A DNA stretch of 64,000 bases from Litoribrevibacter albus (lineage in GTDB: Bacteria; Pseudomonadota; Gammaproteobacteria; Pseudomonadales; Litoribrevibacteraceae), in contig NZ_BSNM01000003.1 in NCBI RefSeq assembly GCF_030159995.1, forward strand, positions 434,001 through 498,000, written 5' to 3'. The notes under the pieces are model-generated. The model saw only the letters and a program-made list of their open reading frames with translations, was not told the DNA's origin and did no database searches. Within the stretch, counting starts at the first letter, position 1. Each line of letters begins with the position of its first letter. Shown piece by piece: positions 15,978 to 23,949 of the stretch. Both the position numbers and the translations under genes were made by a program.

Positions 15978-16940
15978 TTAACCGCCGCTAGCAGAGTTTA
16001 CTCCACCACCGCCACTTCTTGGTGAAGGGGAAGCTCGATTAAGTGCTGCTCTTGCAACTTGGTTGGTAGGGCCAGCTGCTGTTGATGGTGCTTCTGCAAG
16101 TCCTTGAATAATAGCAGTATCAACAATGGAGTTGCTGATGCCTGTAATATTATTAGCTAGTACTCGAATTGATGCTGCAAGATCCGGGTTTTGGCTAACA
16201 GCTTCCGCGATTAATGCTGCAATTTCTTCATCTGTTTTGCCCTGGCTAATTGCTTGTTCCAGAGCTATTTGTAGGCTACTTAATTCAGATAATTCTTCTG
16301 GTGATAGGTCGGTAGGCGTTTCGGCCGGTTGTTCTGCAGGGGCTTCAGCTACTTGATCAACAGGTGTTTCGGCTGGTTGTTCTGCAGGTGCTTCAGTGAC
16401 TTGATCAGCAGGTGTTTCGGCCGGTTGTTCTGCAGGGGCTTCAGCTACTTGATCAACAGGTGTTTCGGCTGGTTGTTCTGCAGGTGCTTCAGCGACTTGA
16501 TCAGCAGGTGTTTCGGCCGGTTGTTCTGCAGGGGCTTCAGCTACTTGATCAACAGATGTTTCAGCTGGTTGTTCGGTAGGCGCTTCAGCTACTTGATCAG
16601 CAGGTGTCTCAGCTGGTTGTGCTGCAGGGGCTTCAGCTGGTTGTTCTGCAGGGGCTTCAGCTACTTGATCAGCAGGTGTTTCAGCTGGTTGTTCTGTAGG
16701 CGCTTCAGCGGCTTGATCAGAAGGTGTTTCAGCTGGTTGTTCTGCAGGGGCTTCAGCTACTTGATCAGCAGGTGTTTCAGCTGGTTGTTCTGCAGGGGCT
16801 TCAGATACTTGATCTGCAGGAGCTTCGGTAGTTTGTTCAGTAGGTGTTTCTGAAGTGGTTGCGTCTTGAGCTTCAGCTAATGCTTGAGTAGTAGAGGCCC
16901 CCATGGCCACTGCAAGTGTGTACTTTATAAAGGGATTCAT
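15978..16940 (-). CDS. Secreted repeat protein rich in Ala, Pro and Glu
   Basis: The 320-residue product begins with a signal peptide (MNPFIKYTLAVAMGASTTQALA). Residues 41-208 are ten near-identical 16-residue units of the type PADQVAEAPAEQPAET, one extended by an 8-residue half unit. The repeats are acidic, Pro-rich and probably extended or disordered. The C-terminal 110 residues are different: a helical segment (LSSLQIALEQAISQGKTDEEIAALIAEA region) and a Gly/Ser-rich end. No known domain is recognised. It could be a cell-wall-spanning or matrix spacer protein, as Pro/Ala/Glu repeats often are; that is inference from composition and from the neighbouring polysaccharide genes. Its own terminator follows. 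Confidence 0.85.
   Translation of the reverse strand: MNPFIKYTLAVAMGASTTQALAEAQDATTSETPTEQTTEAPADQVSEAPAEQPAETPADQVAEAPAEQPAETPSDQAAEAPTEQPAETPADQVAEAPAEQPAEAPAAQPAETPADQVAEAPTEQPAETSVDQVAEAPAEQPAETPADQVAEAPAEQPAETPVDQVAEAPAEQPAETPADQVTEAPAEQPAETPVDQVAEAPAEQPAETPTDLSPEELSELSSLQIALEQAISQGKTDEEIAALIAEAVSQNPDLAASIRVLANNITGISNSIVDTAIIQGLAEAPSTAAGPTNQVARAALNRASPSPRSGGGGVNSASGG
16317..16820. repeat. Ten 48-bp tandem coding repeats
   Basis: Successive 48-base units encode the 16-residue repeats of the secreted protein, with one additional 24-base half unit. Copies differ mostly at a few positions (for example ADQ versus VDQ, AEQ versus TEQ), and several adjacent copies are nearly identical, so recombination-driven length variation is likely. 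Confidence 0.9.
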
Positions 16941-17121
16941 TGGTAATTCCTTTTACTTAAATGAGAAAGCGAGTAGATCTACTTATGGTGAATCCTACCT
17001 GAATTTTGAAGTGGAAAAAAGCAGGCGTGGGCTATTCTTCTGGAGAAATTACCTATCACGAGAAGTGTGTTTGAAAGTGACAAAATTGGGTGTTTAAGTA
17101 GTGTTATTGTGTGGTATATTG

Positions 17122-17143
17122 GAACACAGTGTTCGTGAAATGG
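17122..17143 (+). promoter_or_regulatory. Palindrome plus motif shared with the 31-kb promoter region
   Basis: GAACAC-A-GTGTTC is a 13-base palindrome, directly followed by GTGAAATGG. The 14-base stretch GTGTTCGTGAAATG G (17129 onward) recurs with two changes at 31133 upstream of the outer-membrane protein gene, so both may bind one regulator. Confidence 0.4.
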
Positions 17144-17297
17144 TTTTAAAGCTGTTTTTAAATTTAGCTTTATTGGAGCGAATTTATAGGAGAAATTACT
17201 ACTTTAGTTGTGGCGTGGTCAACCTGATCAGGGGCGTTGGACTATTAGAGTAGTGAATGCAATTAAGAATTCCTCTCAAAGGCACTAAAAATCAGGC

Positions 17298-17313
17298 TTT
17301 ATAGTCCTATAAA
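17298..17313. promoter_or_regulatory. 16-base palindrome upstream of the exopolysaccharide genes
   Basis: TTTATAG and CTATAAA are perfect inverted arms with a two-base centre, about 147 bases before the first cluster start codon. Size and symmetry fit a dimeric repressor or activator site; the regulator is unknown. Confidence 0.35.
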
Positions 17314-17459
17314 CCGAATTGCTTTACTTGTCATATTTGTTCATTCATTCGGCGAGTGAGGCTTATGGTGCAGACTGAACTATGGAGAGCATGTTCAGAT
17401 GTCCCATAAAATGTTGGGTTGCGAATCGTTTGAAACTGGATGTTCAGACTAGGTGTTAT

Positions 17460-18485
17460 ATGAAAGTTTTAGCTTTTCCTGCGTATAAGAATGAAAAATC
17501 AAATCCTTATAATGCTCTCCTATACAGGGCAGTTGTAGACAAAGATTTGGATGTCATAGAGTTTTCCTTAAAGAAGCTTTTTTTGTTCAGGTACAATGTA
17601 GTCCATATACATTGGCCAGAGTTTTACCTAAATAGTAATTATTATCTTAAAGCTTTGGTTTGTTCATCTCTTCTTTTACTTGGGCTGTTCATTGCAAAGT
17701 TATTCAATAAGAAAGTTGTGTGGACTGTACATAACCTAGTTCCTCATCACATAAAATATAAAAAGACGAACTCAATATTCTGGCTTTTGTTTTTAAAGTT
17801 GATTGATGGAGTTGTATCTCTGTCTAAATCCAATGAAAAAATCTTATTTTCGGCATACCCTGAGCTGAAAGGCGTGGAAAGTTCAGTCGTATATCATGGC
17901 TTATATGATGGCTGCTATCCTTCTGGAATTCTTAAAAACGATGCTTTAAAAAAACTTGGACTGAAAGAGGGTGATAGAGTTGTTCTATTTTTAGGTCAGG
18001 TAAAAAAATATAAGAACGTTGAAGCATTGATTTCGGTCTTTAATTCAAATTGTACTTTAAAAAATGATTACTTGGTAATAGCAGGTAAGTTTGAAAGTCA
18101 GGCGTATTTTGAAGAGATAAAAGCGCAGGCTAAAAGTGAAAATATACTGATTTTTGATGGGTTTGTAGATACTCAAGATATGCAAGTATATTTTTCCGCT
18201 GCTGATGTAAGTGTTTTACCATTTAATAATATATTCAATTCTGGTAGTGCTCTTCTGAGTGTTACTTTTAAAACTCCCGTGTTGATTCCATATACAGAAA
18301 ATTTTGAGGAGTATAGCCGCATTATCAATGGGATGATATATACGTATTCCGGTAATATTTCAAATGAACTGATAGCGGATGTTTTGGATGGTAACAGAAA
18401 TTCTGATAGCTTAAATCTTGACTCTTTGAGTTGGAGTAATATAGCGAAAAGCCTTAAATCTTTTTATAGTAAGATAGTTTTATGA
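17460..18485 (+). CDS. Glycosyltransferase (GT4-like)
   Basis: This 341-residue protein has a GT-B appearance: an N-terminal part with HIHWPEFYL and TVHNLVPH, as in acceptor-binding domains, and a C-terminal half with LFLGQVKKYKN, VIAGKF and the loop LPFNNIFNSGSALLSV, which resembles donor-binding regions of GumH-like and related mannosyl- or glucosyltransferases. I chose the ATG at 17460 because MKVLAFPAYKN is the expected first beta strand; the 26 residues in frame upstream look non-coding. It overlaps the next gene by four bases and heads the cluster. It presumably adds one sugar to the lipid-linked repeat unit on the cytoplasmic face. Donor and linkage are unknown. Confidence 0.82.
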   Translation: MKVLAFPAYKNEKSNPYNALLYRAVVDKDLDVIEFSLKKLFLFRYNVVHIHWPEFYLNSNYYLKALVCSSLLLLGLFIAKLFNKKVVWTVHNLVPHHIKYKKTNSIFWLLFLKLIDGVVSLSKSNEKILFSAYPELKGVESSVVYHGLYDGCYPSGILKNDALKKLGLKEGDRVVLFLGQVKKYKNVEALISVFNSNCTLKNDYLVIAGKFESQAYFEEIKAQAKSENILIFDGFVDTQDMQVYFSAADVSVLPFNNIFNSGSALLSVTFKTPVLIPYTENFEEYSRIINGMIYTYSGNISNELIADVLDGNRNSDSLNLDSLSWSNIAKSLKSFYSKIVL

Positions 18486-19723
18486 TAGCTATTGATTACT
18501 TTAAGAAGTTTGGCTTCGGGTTCGTTTTGCTTTTCTGTTTAGGGGTTTTTCATCCTGTTTTGTCTAGTAAAGTTGCAATGATGGATCTGGATTTAGATGT
18601 TCAATCTCTGAATAAATCTGGGAGTAATTTTACCAAGCAGGTTTTTTGGTTGGGTATGTTTTCTTTCTACTTTGCATGCTTCTTAAGCGATTTTTTTAGT
18701 GGTAGGCGAAACTTTAAGTTAGAAGTGAAGATTCACTACTTCCTTGTTCTTGTTGGAATATCCCTAGTTACAGTCTTATGGTCTGAATACCCATCCTACG
18801 TAATTAAGCGATCATTGTTTCAATTGATATTTATGCTAACCGTAGCTCTGTCATTTTACTATTCAGTTGTAAATAACGGGATTGAAAAAGTAGTGCGCTT
18901 TAGCTCGTATGCTGTAGTGCTTCTTATTGGAGTGACCGTGGTTTTAGGTGTGGCTTTTGCTGGTGATGGGGCTTTAGTTGGATTCACGAAAGGGAAGAAT
19001 ATTCTTGCAGCAAACTTATGTGTCTTAGTTATTCTTATTATGTTTCTTGTTGGTCAGTTAGGAATTGAAATAAGGAAGTATGGATTTTTATTGTTTTTAA
19101 TAACTTCTCTTTTAATTATGACTATGAGTAAAACTAATATAGCGATCTGTTTTGCTTTGTTTTTTTCCCTTATGTTTTCTGTGAATAAAATTAAAACAGC
19201 TTTGGTTCTTTCTTATTTTTCTTTGTGTATGTTGTTTATTTTTATTCCGTCTGTTAGTTATTTTTTTGAGGGGATGTGGCATTTAGGTTTGGTCCTGGAT
19301 CCTGATGCTTTAACGGGAAGAGGATTTATATGGGATACTTTATATTATGATCTTGGGTTTTATGAAAAAGTAGCTTTTGGATATGGCTATGGGAGCTATT
19401 TTAATGTTGGTGTGATTCCTTATTTTTTTGATGATGGTTATAGTTTTATCCAGTACATAACGTCAGCTCATAATGGATATATTGGGTTGATTATGCAATT
19501 TGGTTTCTGGCTTAGTTTGTTTGTGCTATTAGTATTTTTATTGTTGCTTAAAGATATTGGTAGCCGTTGGCAGGTGACTGCGATCTTTGTTCCATTGATT
19601 CATAATATTACTGAGTCATCTATATATAGAGATCAAAACTTAATTTGGATGTTGTTTATTGTTGTGGTTATGAGTGTTTGTGTTAAGTGTCGGGGGGATA
19701 ATGAACAAGAATTATCGTCTTGA
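18482..19723 (+). CDS. Wzy-like exopolysaccharide polymerase
   Basis: This 413-residue protein has about ten hydrophobic segments and resembles the O-antigen ligase/polymerase superfamily (WSEYPSYVIKRSLFQ, TKGKNILAANLCVLV, the SAHNGYIGLIMQFG element). ExoQ-type proteins with this layout polymerise lipid-linked repeat units in the periplasm. Its position inside the glycosyltransferase cluster, together with a flippase gene at 25947, supports the Wzy role. The start overlaps the upstream gene by four bases and its end overlaps the acyltransferase start by 23 bases, so translation is coupled. Confidence 0.8.
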   Translation: MIAIDYFKKFGFGFVLLFCLGVFHPVLSSKVAMMDLDLDVQSLNKSGSNFTKQVFWLGMFSFYFACFLSDFFSGRRNFKLEVKIHYFLVLVGISLVTVLWSEYPSYVIKRSLFQLIFMLTVALSFYYSVVNNGIEKVVRFSSYAVVLLIGVTVVLGVAFAGDGALVGFTKGKNILAANLCVLVILIMFLVGQLGIEIRKYGFLLFLITSLLIMTMSKTNIAICFALFFSLMFSVNKIKTALVLSYFSLCMLFIFIPSVSYFFEGMWHLGLVLDPDALTGRGFIWDTLYYDLGFYEKVAFGYGYGSYFNVGVIPYFFDDGYSFIQYITSAHNGYIGLIMQFGFWLSLFVLLVFLLLLKDIGSRWQVTAIFVPLIHNITESSIYRDQNLIWMLFIVVVMSVCVKCRGDNEQELSS

Positions 19724-21614
19724 TATTAATGGTTTGAGAGCTATTGCTGTACTTGGTGTTTTAATATTCCATTTTGATAATTTGTTGCTAAGTGGAGGTT
19801 TTGCAGGAGTTGATATCTTCTTTGTTATTTCAGGCTATCTTATGACTTTGATAGTGTGTTCTGGAATAGAAAAGAATACTTTTAGTTTGATTTATTTTTA
19901 TGGTTCTAGAGTACGAAGAATTTTTCCAGCTTTAATGGTTTTATGCTTTGTCATGATGCTGTTTGGCTGGTTATATCTCACGCCTTTAGATTACACGCAG
20001 TTGGCGAAACATGTAGCAAGCAGTATTGGTTTTGTTTCAAATATTATCTATATGTCTGAATCTGGGTATTTTGACGTTGATTCAAAATATAAGTGGCTTC
20101 TACATACTTGGTCATTATCTGTAGAATGGCAGTTTTATTTGGTTTATCCTGTTTTTGTCCTTTCTGTGGTATCGCTCTTCTCGAAATATAGTATTAAAAC
20201 AGCGGTTCTAATTCTTACTATTATAAGTCTCATCTTTTCTATTTGCTCGTCATACTTTTGGAGTTTAGATTCATATTATTCATTGCCTTGTAGGATATGG
20301 CAAATGGGTGTAGGTGCTCTGGCCTATTTATATTTTAATAGGGATTACTCAAGGTTTTCGAATTGTTTTTTCTTTTTCGGTTTATTGCTTATTTCATTGT
20401 CGTATTTTTTGTTTGATGAGAGCAGTCCGTGGCCTGGGTATTTATCCGTAGTGCCTTGTTTAGGTGCTTTTTTTATTATAGTTGCAAAGTCTAATAACTC
20501 TTTTATTACAAACAAATTTATGCAATTTATAGGATATCGCTCTTATTCTATATATTTATGGCATTGGCCGGTTGTTGTTTTGTTTTCTTACCTGAATTTT
20601 GAGTCTTATTACTCTATTTTTTTAGGTTTAATGATCTCTATTTTATTGGGTGATATATCGTATCGCTGTGTTGAAAATTTTAGATGGATAAATGCACCTA
20701 AATACAGTTTTGTGAGTTTAATATTTTACCCGCCTTTAATTATCGCAATTCTAATTTTTTCTTTTGGGGTATCTGTTTATGTTTCTGATGGATTGAAGTC
20801 GAGATTTCAATCTCACCCCGCCTCTACTATTGAAAGATCTCCTATGGCATATGAATGTAATTCTAAGTGGGAAGATCCATGTGAGTTGTTTAATGAAAAT
20901 GGTAGCTGGGCTGTCATTGGTAATAGTCATGCAGTTGAACTCTCTTATGCTCTGGCTGAAAGGGTGAGTAAGTATGGTGACGGAGTTAAACAATATACTA
21001 AAGTTGGTTGTACTACTGCTTACAATATTAATGAGCTTAATGATTGTTCTAAATGGGAGAGAAGATCTGTTACTTCATTGATTTCAGATGGAGATATTAA
21101 AAATGTTTTAGTGAGTTATCGCATCACCTCTTCATTATTTGGAGATAACATATCAGATTACCCTAATTTGCCTGATAACCATCCCTCTGTTTTGAATTTT
21201 ATGAATAAGGACGATGCTAGGCTTGAAATACTGAAATCTTTTTCATATATGTTAGAAGACTTAGCAGCTGTAAAAGATAAAGTGTACGTAGTATTGCCGA
21301 TTCCTGAATTATATGAAAATGTAAATAGATTGGCTTTTAGAAATAATCTGTATAATGAAGAGTATGGAAGTATATCTGGCACTAGTGTTGAGTATTACAT
21401 GAAAAGAAATGCTTTAGTTAGAGAGTATCTATTAGGAGGTGATTTTCCTTCTAATGTTCATTTTGTAGATCCTAGAGATACCTATTGCGATACTTTGAAT
21501 TGCTTTTCATTTAAAAACAATGTAGCGCTGTATTTTGATGATGATCACCCATCGTTAAGTGGGGCAAGATTAATTGTTGATAATCTTATGGAATTACATC
21601 TTTTAGAAGGTTAG
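19701..21614 (+). CDS. Acyltransferase-3 with C-terminal SGNH domain (OafA-like)
   Basis: This 637-residue protein has an N-terminal ten-helix acyltransferase-3 domain (DINGLRAIAVLGVLIFHF with the conserved arginine and histidine, FFVISGYLMT, LLHTWSLSVEWQFYL) and a periplasmic SGNH-type domain from about residue 390. The SGNH block I reads AVIGNSHAVEL, with Asn where most members have Asp before the catalytic Ser; the C-terminal block DDDHPSLSGARL supplies the Asp-x-His pair. Such fusions O-acetylate or otherwise acylate polysaccharides. I chose the ATG at 19701, after a GGGGG-rich ribosome binding region, instead of the longer in-frame start. Confidence 0.9.
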   Translation: MNKNYRLDINGLRAIAVLGVLIFHFDNLLLSGGFAGVDIFFVISGYLMTLIVCSGIEKNTFSLIYFYGSRVRRIFPALMVLCFVMMLFGWLYLTPLDYTQLAKHVASSIGFVSNIIYMSESGYFDVDSKYKWLLHTWSLSVEWQFYLVYPVFVLSVVSLFSKYSIKTAVLILTIISLIFSICSSYFWSLDSYYSLPCRIWQMGVGALAYLYFNRDYSRFSNCFFFFGLLLISLSYFLFDESSPWPGYLSVVPCLGAFFIIVAKSNNSFITNKFMQFIGYRSYSIYLWHWPVVVLFSYLNFESYYSIFLGLMISILLGDISYRCVENFRWINAPKYSFVSLIFYPPLIIAILIFSFGVSVYVSDGLKSRFQSHPASTIERSPMAYECNSKWEDPCELFNENGSWAVIGNSHAVELSYALAERVSKYGDGVKQYTKVGCTTAYNINELNDCSKWERRSVTSLISDGDIKNVLVSYRITSSLFGDNISDYPNLPDNHPSVLNFMNKDDARLEILKSFSYMLEDLAAVKDKVYVVLPIPELYENVNRLAFRNNLYNEEYGSISGTSVEYYMKRNALVREYLLGGDFPSNVHFVDPRDTYCDTLNCFSFKNNVALYFDDDHPSLSGARLIVDNLMELHLLEG

Positions 21615-21625
21615 TGGGTATCAGA

Positions 21626-22804
21626 ATGAAAGTTGCGATTATACATGACTGGTTGGTTGTTAATGGTGGGGCAGAGAAAGTATTAGAGCAAATACTTATT
21701 CAGTACCCTAATGCCGATATATTTACACTTGTAGATTTTTTACCAGAGCACGAGCGTGAATGGTTAAAGGATGCAAAGGTCACAACGTCGTTTATTCAAA
21801 GGTTACCATTTGCTAAAAATAAATATCGCAATTACTTCCCTTTGTTTCCTATTGCTATTGAACAGTTTGATCTTTCTGAATATGAATTGATTATCTCTTC
21901 AAGCTATTCGGTAGCTAAAGGGGTTATTACTGGTCCTGATCAAACGCATGTGAGTTATTGTCATTCGCCGGCTCGTTATGCGTGGGATCTGCAGGCTCAA
22001 TATCTCAAAGAGAGTTCCATGGAGCAAGGCATTAAATCTATTATTGCTCGGTACTTCTTACATAAATTCAGAATCTGGGATGTTAGAACGTCGAACGGTG
22101 TTGATGAGTTTATTGCTAATTCGAATTTTATTAGAAAACGAATTTATAAGTGTTATCGAAGAGAGGCCGCTTTAGTATATCCACCTGTGGATGTTGAACG
22201 TTTTCAGGTGTGTGAAGAGAAAGAGGATTTTTATCTGGCTGCTTCTCGACTTGTACCATACAAGCGTATTGATCTTATTGTTGAAGCTTTTACTAATATG
22301 CCTGATCGGAATTTGAAGGTTATAGGTGATGGTCCTGATATGAATAAAATTAGGGCTATTGCTAAAGGTGCTGCAAACATAGAAATTCTTGGTTATCAAT
22401 CGAATGAATCTATGGTTAGTTATATGCAAAAAGCTAAGGCTTTTGTATTTGCGGCGGAGGAAGACTTTGGCATTGTACCAGTAGAGGCTCAGGCTTGTGG
22501 TACTCCTGTAATTGCTTATGGTAAAGGTGGTTGTCTTGAGACCGTTCGAAATGGCATTACGGGACTACACTTCGGTGAACAGAAGGCTTCTTCAATAGAA
22601 TTGGCAGTTCATCAGTTTGAAAAGATTTCTTCTGATCTCAATGTAGAGAATATTAGGGAGAATGCTGAACGTTTTTCAAATACAACATTTAGAAAAAATA
22701 TACACTCAGTTGTTACTCGAAATATTCAATTTCTGAGCAGTGGCGCAAGTTTTGCAAATTCCAACGTAGGCCGAATCAGTGCGCTAGAGCAAGTTGAGAG
22801 CTAG
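21626..22804 (+). CDS. GT4-family glycosyltransferase
   Basis: This 392-residue GT-B enzyme begins MKVAIIHDWLVVNGGAEKVLEQIL, the classical N-terminus of WbaZ-type mannosyltransferases, and carries a C-terminal GT4 donor site: AASRLVPYKRIDLIVEA and the E-x7-E element EDFGIVPVEAQACGTPVIAYG. It probably adds mannose or a related sugar, which would fit the GDP-mannose genes at 38761-41601, but the donor is inferred. The ATG at 21626 is preferred over an in-frame GTG at 21614 because the first strand starts there. Confidence 0.88.
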   Translation: MKVAIIHDWLVVNGGAEKVLEQILIQYPNADIFTLVDFLPEHEREWLKDAKVTTSFIQRLPFAKNKYRNYFPLFPIAIEQFDLSEYELIISSSYSVAKGVITGPDQTHVSYCHSPARYAWDLQAQYLKESSMEQGIKSIIARYFLHKFRIWDVRTSNGVDEFIANSNFIRKRIYKCYRREAALVYPPVDVERFQVCEEKEDFYLAASRLVPYKRIDLIVEAFTNMPDRNLKVIGDGPDMNKIRAIAKGAANIEILGYQSNESMVSYMQKAKAFVFAAEEDFGIVPVEAQACGTPVIAYGKGGCLETVRNGITGLHFGEQKASSIELAVHQFEKISSDLNVENIRENAERFSNTTFRKNIHSVVTRNIQFLSSGASFANSNVGRISALEQVES

Positions 22805-22812
22805 AGGAATTA

Positions 22813-23946
22813 ATGGTGAGTAAAAGGATCTTACATATTCATCAAGATTATCCAGATGGTAGAGTGTACCCCTGTACTCGGGCCGTTGCTAATTTAATTG
22901 ATGCTGTAGAGAACGAAACACGGTCAATAGAACACTTCGTATTGTCGATTAATCGTACTTCTAATCCTCTGAATATATCTATTAAAAAATTTGATCAAGG
23001 GCTTTCTGTTGTCTATTGGGCAATACCTCTGCCTTATATATATTTGCCTGTTATGTGGCTTTGGTCATTGATTTTTTTAAGGTTATTAAAAAGCTCTAAC
23101 TTTGACTTAGTGCATGCTCATAAGTTAACTACTGAAGGTCTAGTTGGTGAATATATAGCAAGAAAACGTGGTATCCCTTATGTGATATCTGTTCGTGGTG
23201 GGTCGGATTCTCATAATATTAATCGGTTACCTTGCTGTAGAAAAGTTTTTAAAAGAATAGCTGAAAACGCATTTCATATTTTTTTTGTTAGTCCTTGGAT
23301 GAAGAATAGGTATCCTGATTATTTCTTAAATGAAAGTAATACTAAGCTCCCTAATATTTGCGAATATAGTAAGTCAGTCTCCAATATTGATAATCGAAAT
23401 AATAAGTACATAAGTGTCCTAAGTTTCCATCAATATAAAAGAAAGGGAATTCTTCCATTAATAAAGTCCATTTCTCTTCTAAGGGATGAAGGATTTTATG
23501 TGTGTCTGGATGTCTATGGTACAGGAAATGCTGCATACCGTAAGGTAATAAGTGACTATATTGAAGAGCTGGGTTGTCAGGATCAGATAGATCTAAAAGG
23601 AGAAGTTCCTAGGGATGATTTAGTCTCAGCCCTCAAAAAATCGAAAGGCTTGTTGCTACCTGCGGCTAATGAGACCTTCGGTATGGTATATATAGAAGCC
23701 CTTATGGCTGGTGTTCCTATTTTATATCATCAAAACACAGGGGTTGATGGTTATTTTGATGATAATGATATAGGAACTAAAGTGGCAAGCCAGGATGTAT
23801 TTGAGATTAAAGACAGAGTCAAAGAGTTGGTGCTGTCAAATGAGTTTTTCTCAAACCAAGTTAACTTGTTAATCTCGTCTAACGATTTTGATTTGTTTTA
23901 TACAAATAATATTGTTAAAGAATATCTTTCAGTTGTTGGAGCTTAG
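22813..23946 (+). CDS. GT4-family glycosyltransferase
   Basis: This 377-residue enzyme has an N-terminal domain with the acceptor-side motif VHAHKLTTEGLVGEYIARKRGIPYVISVRGGSD and a C-terminal domain with the E-x7-E element ETFGMVYIEALMAGVPILYHQN. It is therefore a retaining GT-B transferase of the GT4 group. The start is supported by GAGG seven bases upstream, and the gene lies eight bases after the previous transferase and three before the next. It should add one residue of the repeat unit. Donor and acceptor cannot be read from sequence. Confidence 0.87.
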   Translation: MVSKRILHIHQDYPDGRVYPCTRAVANLIDAVENETRSIEHFVLSINRTSNPLNISIKKFDQGLSVVYWAIPLPYIYLPVMWLWSLIFLRLLKSSNFDLVHAHKLTTEGLVGEYIARKRGIPYVISVRGGSDSHNINRLPCCRKVFKRIAENAFHIFFVSPWMKNRYPDYFLNESNTKLPNICEYSKSVSNIDNRNNKYISVLSFHQYKRKGILPLIKSISLLRDEGFYVCLDVYGTGNAAYRKVISDYIEELGCQDQIDLKGEVPRDDLVSALKKSKGLLLPAANETFGMVYIEALMAGVPILYHQNTGVDGYFDDNDIGTKVASQDVFEIKDRVKELVLSNEFFSNQVNLLISSNDFDLFYTNNIVKEYLSVVGA

Positions 23947-23949
23947 TCT

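Larger units (their letters stand above)
16941..17459. other. 519-base control region between repeat-protein gene and exopolysaccharide cluster
   Basis: No convincing gene is present. The interval must hold the divergent promoters. It contains three short perfect palindromes: 17122-17134 (GAACAC-A-GTGTTC), 17223-17232 (CCTGATCAGG) and 17298-17313. I found no JUMPStart/ops element and no clear sigma-54 site. Confidence 0.6.

Noticed and set aside
16329-16853. 174-codon open frame on the plus strand
   Set aside because: It is the antisense shadow of the 48-bp repeats of the secreted repeat protein; a 48-base period keeps any frame open, and there is no ribosome binding site.
16903-17097. 64-codon plus-strand frame at the start of the control region
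   Set aside because: It starts inside the repeat-protein gene on the other strand and has no ribosome binding site; its translation resembles no protein I know.
17144-17459. JUMPStart/ops element for RfaH-controlled polysaccharide transcription
   Set aside because: I looked for GGCGGTAG-type ops and the longer JUMPStart pattern and found only partial GGGGCG resemblance.
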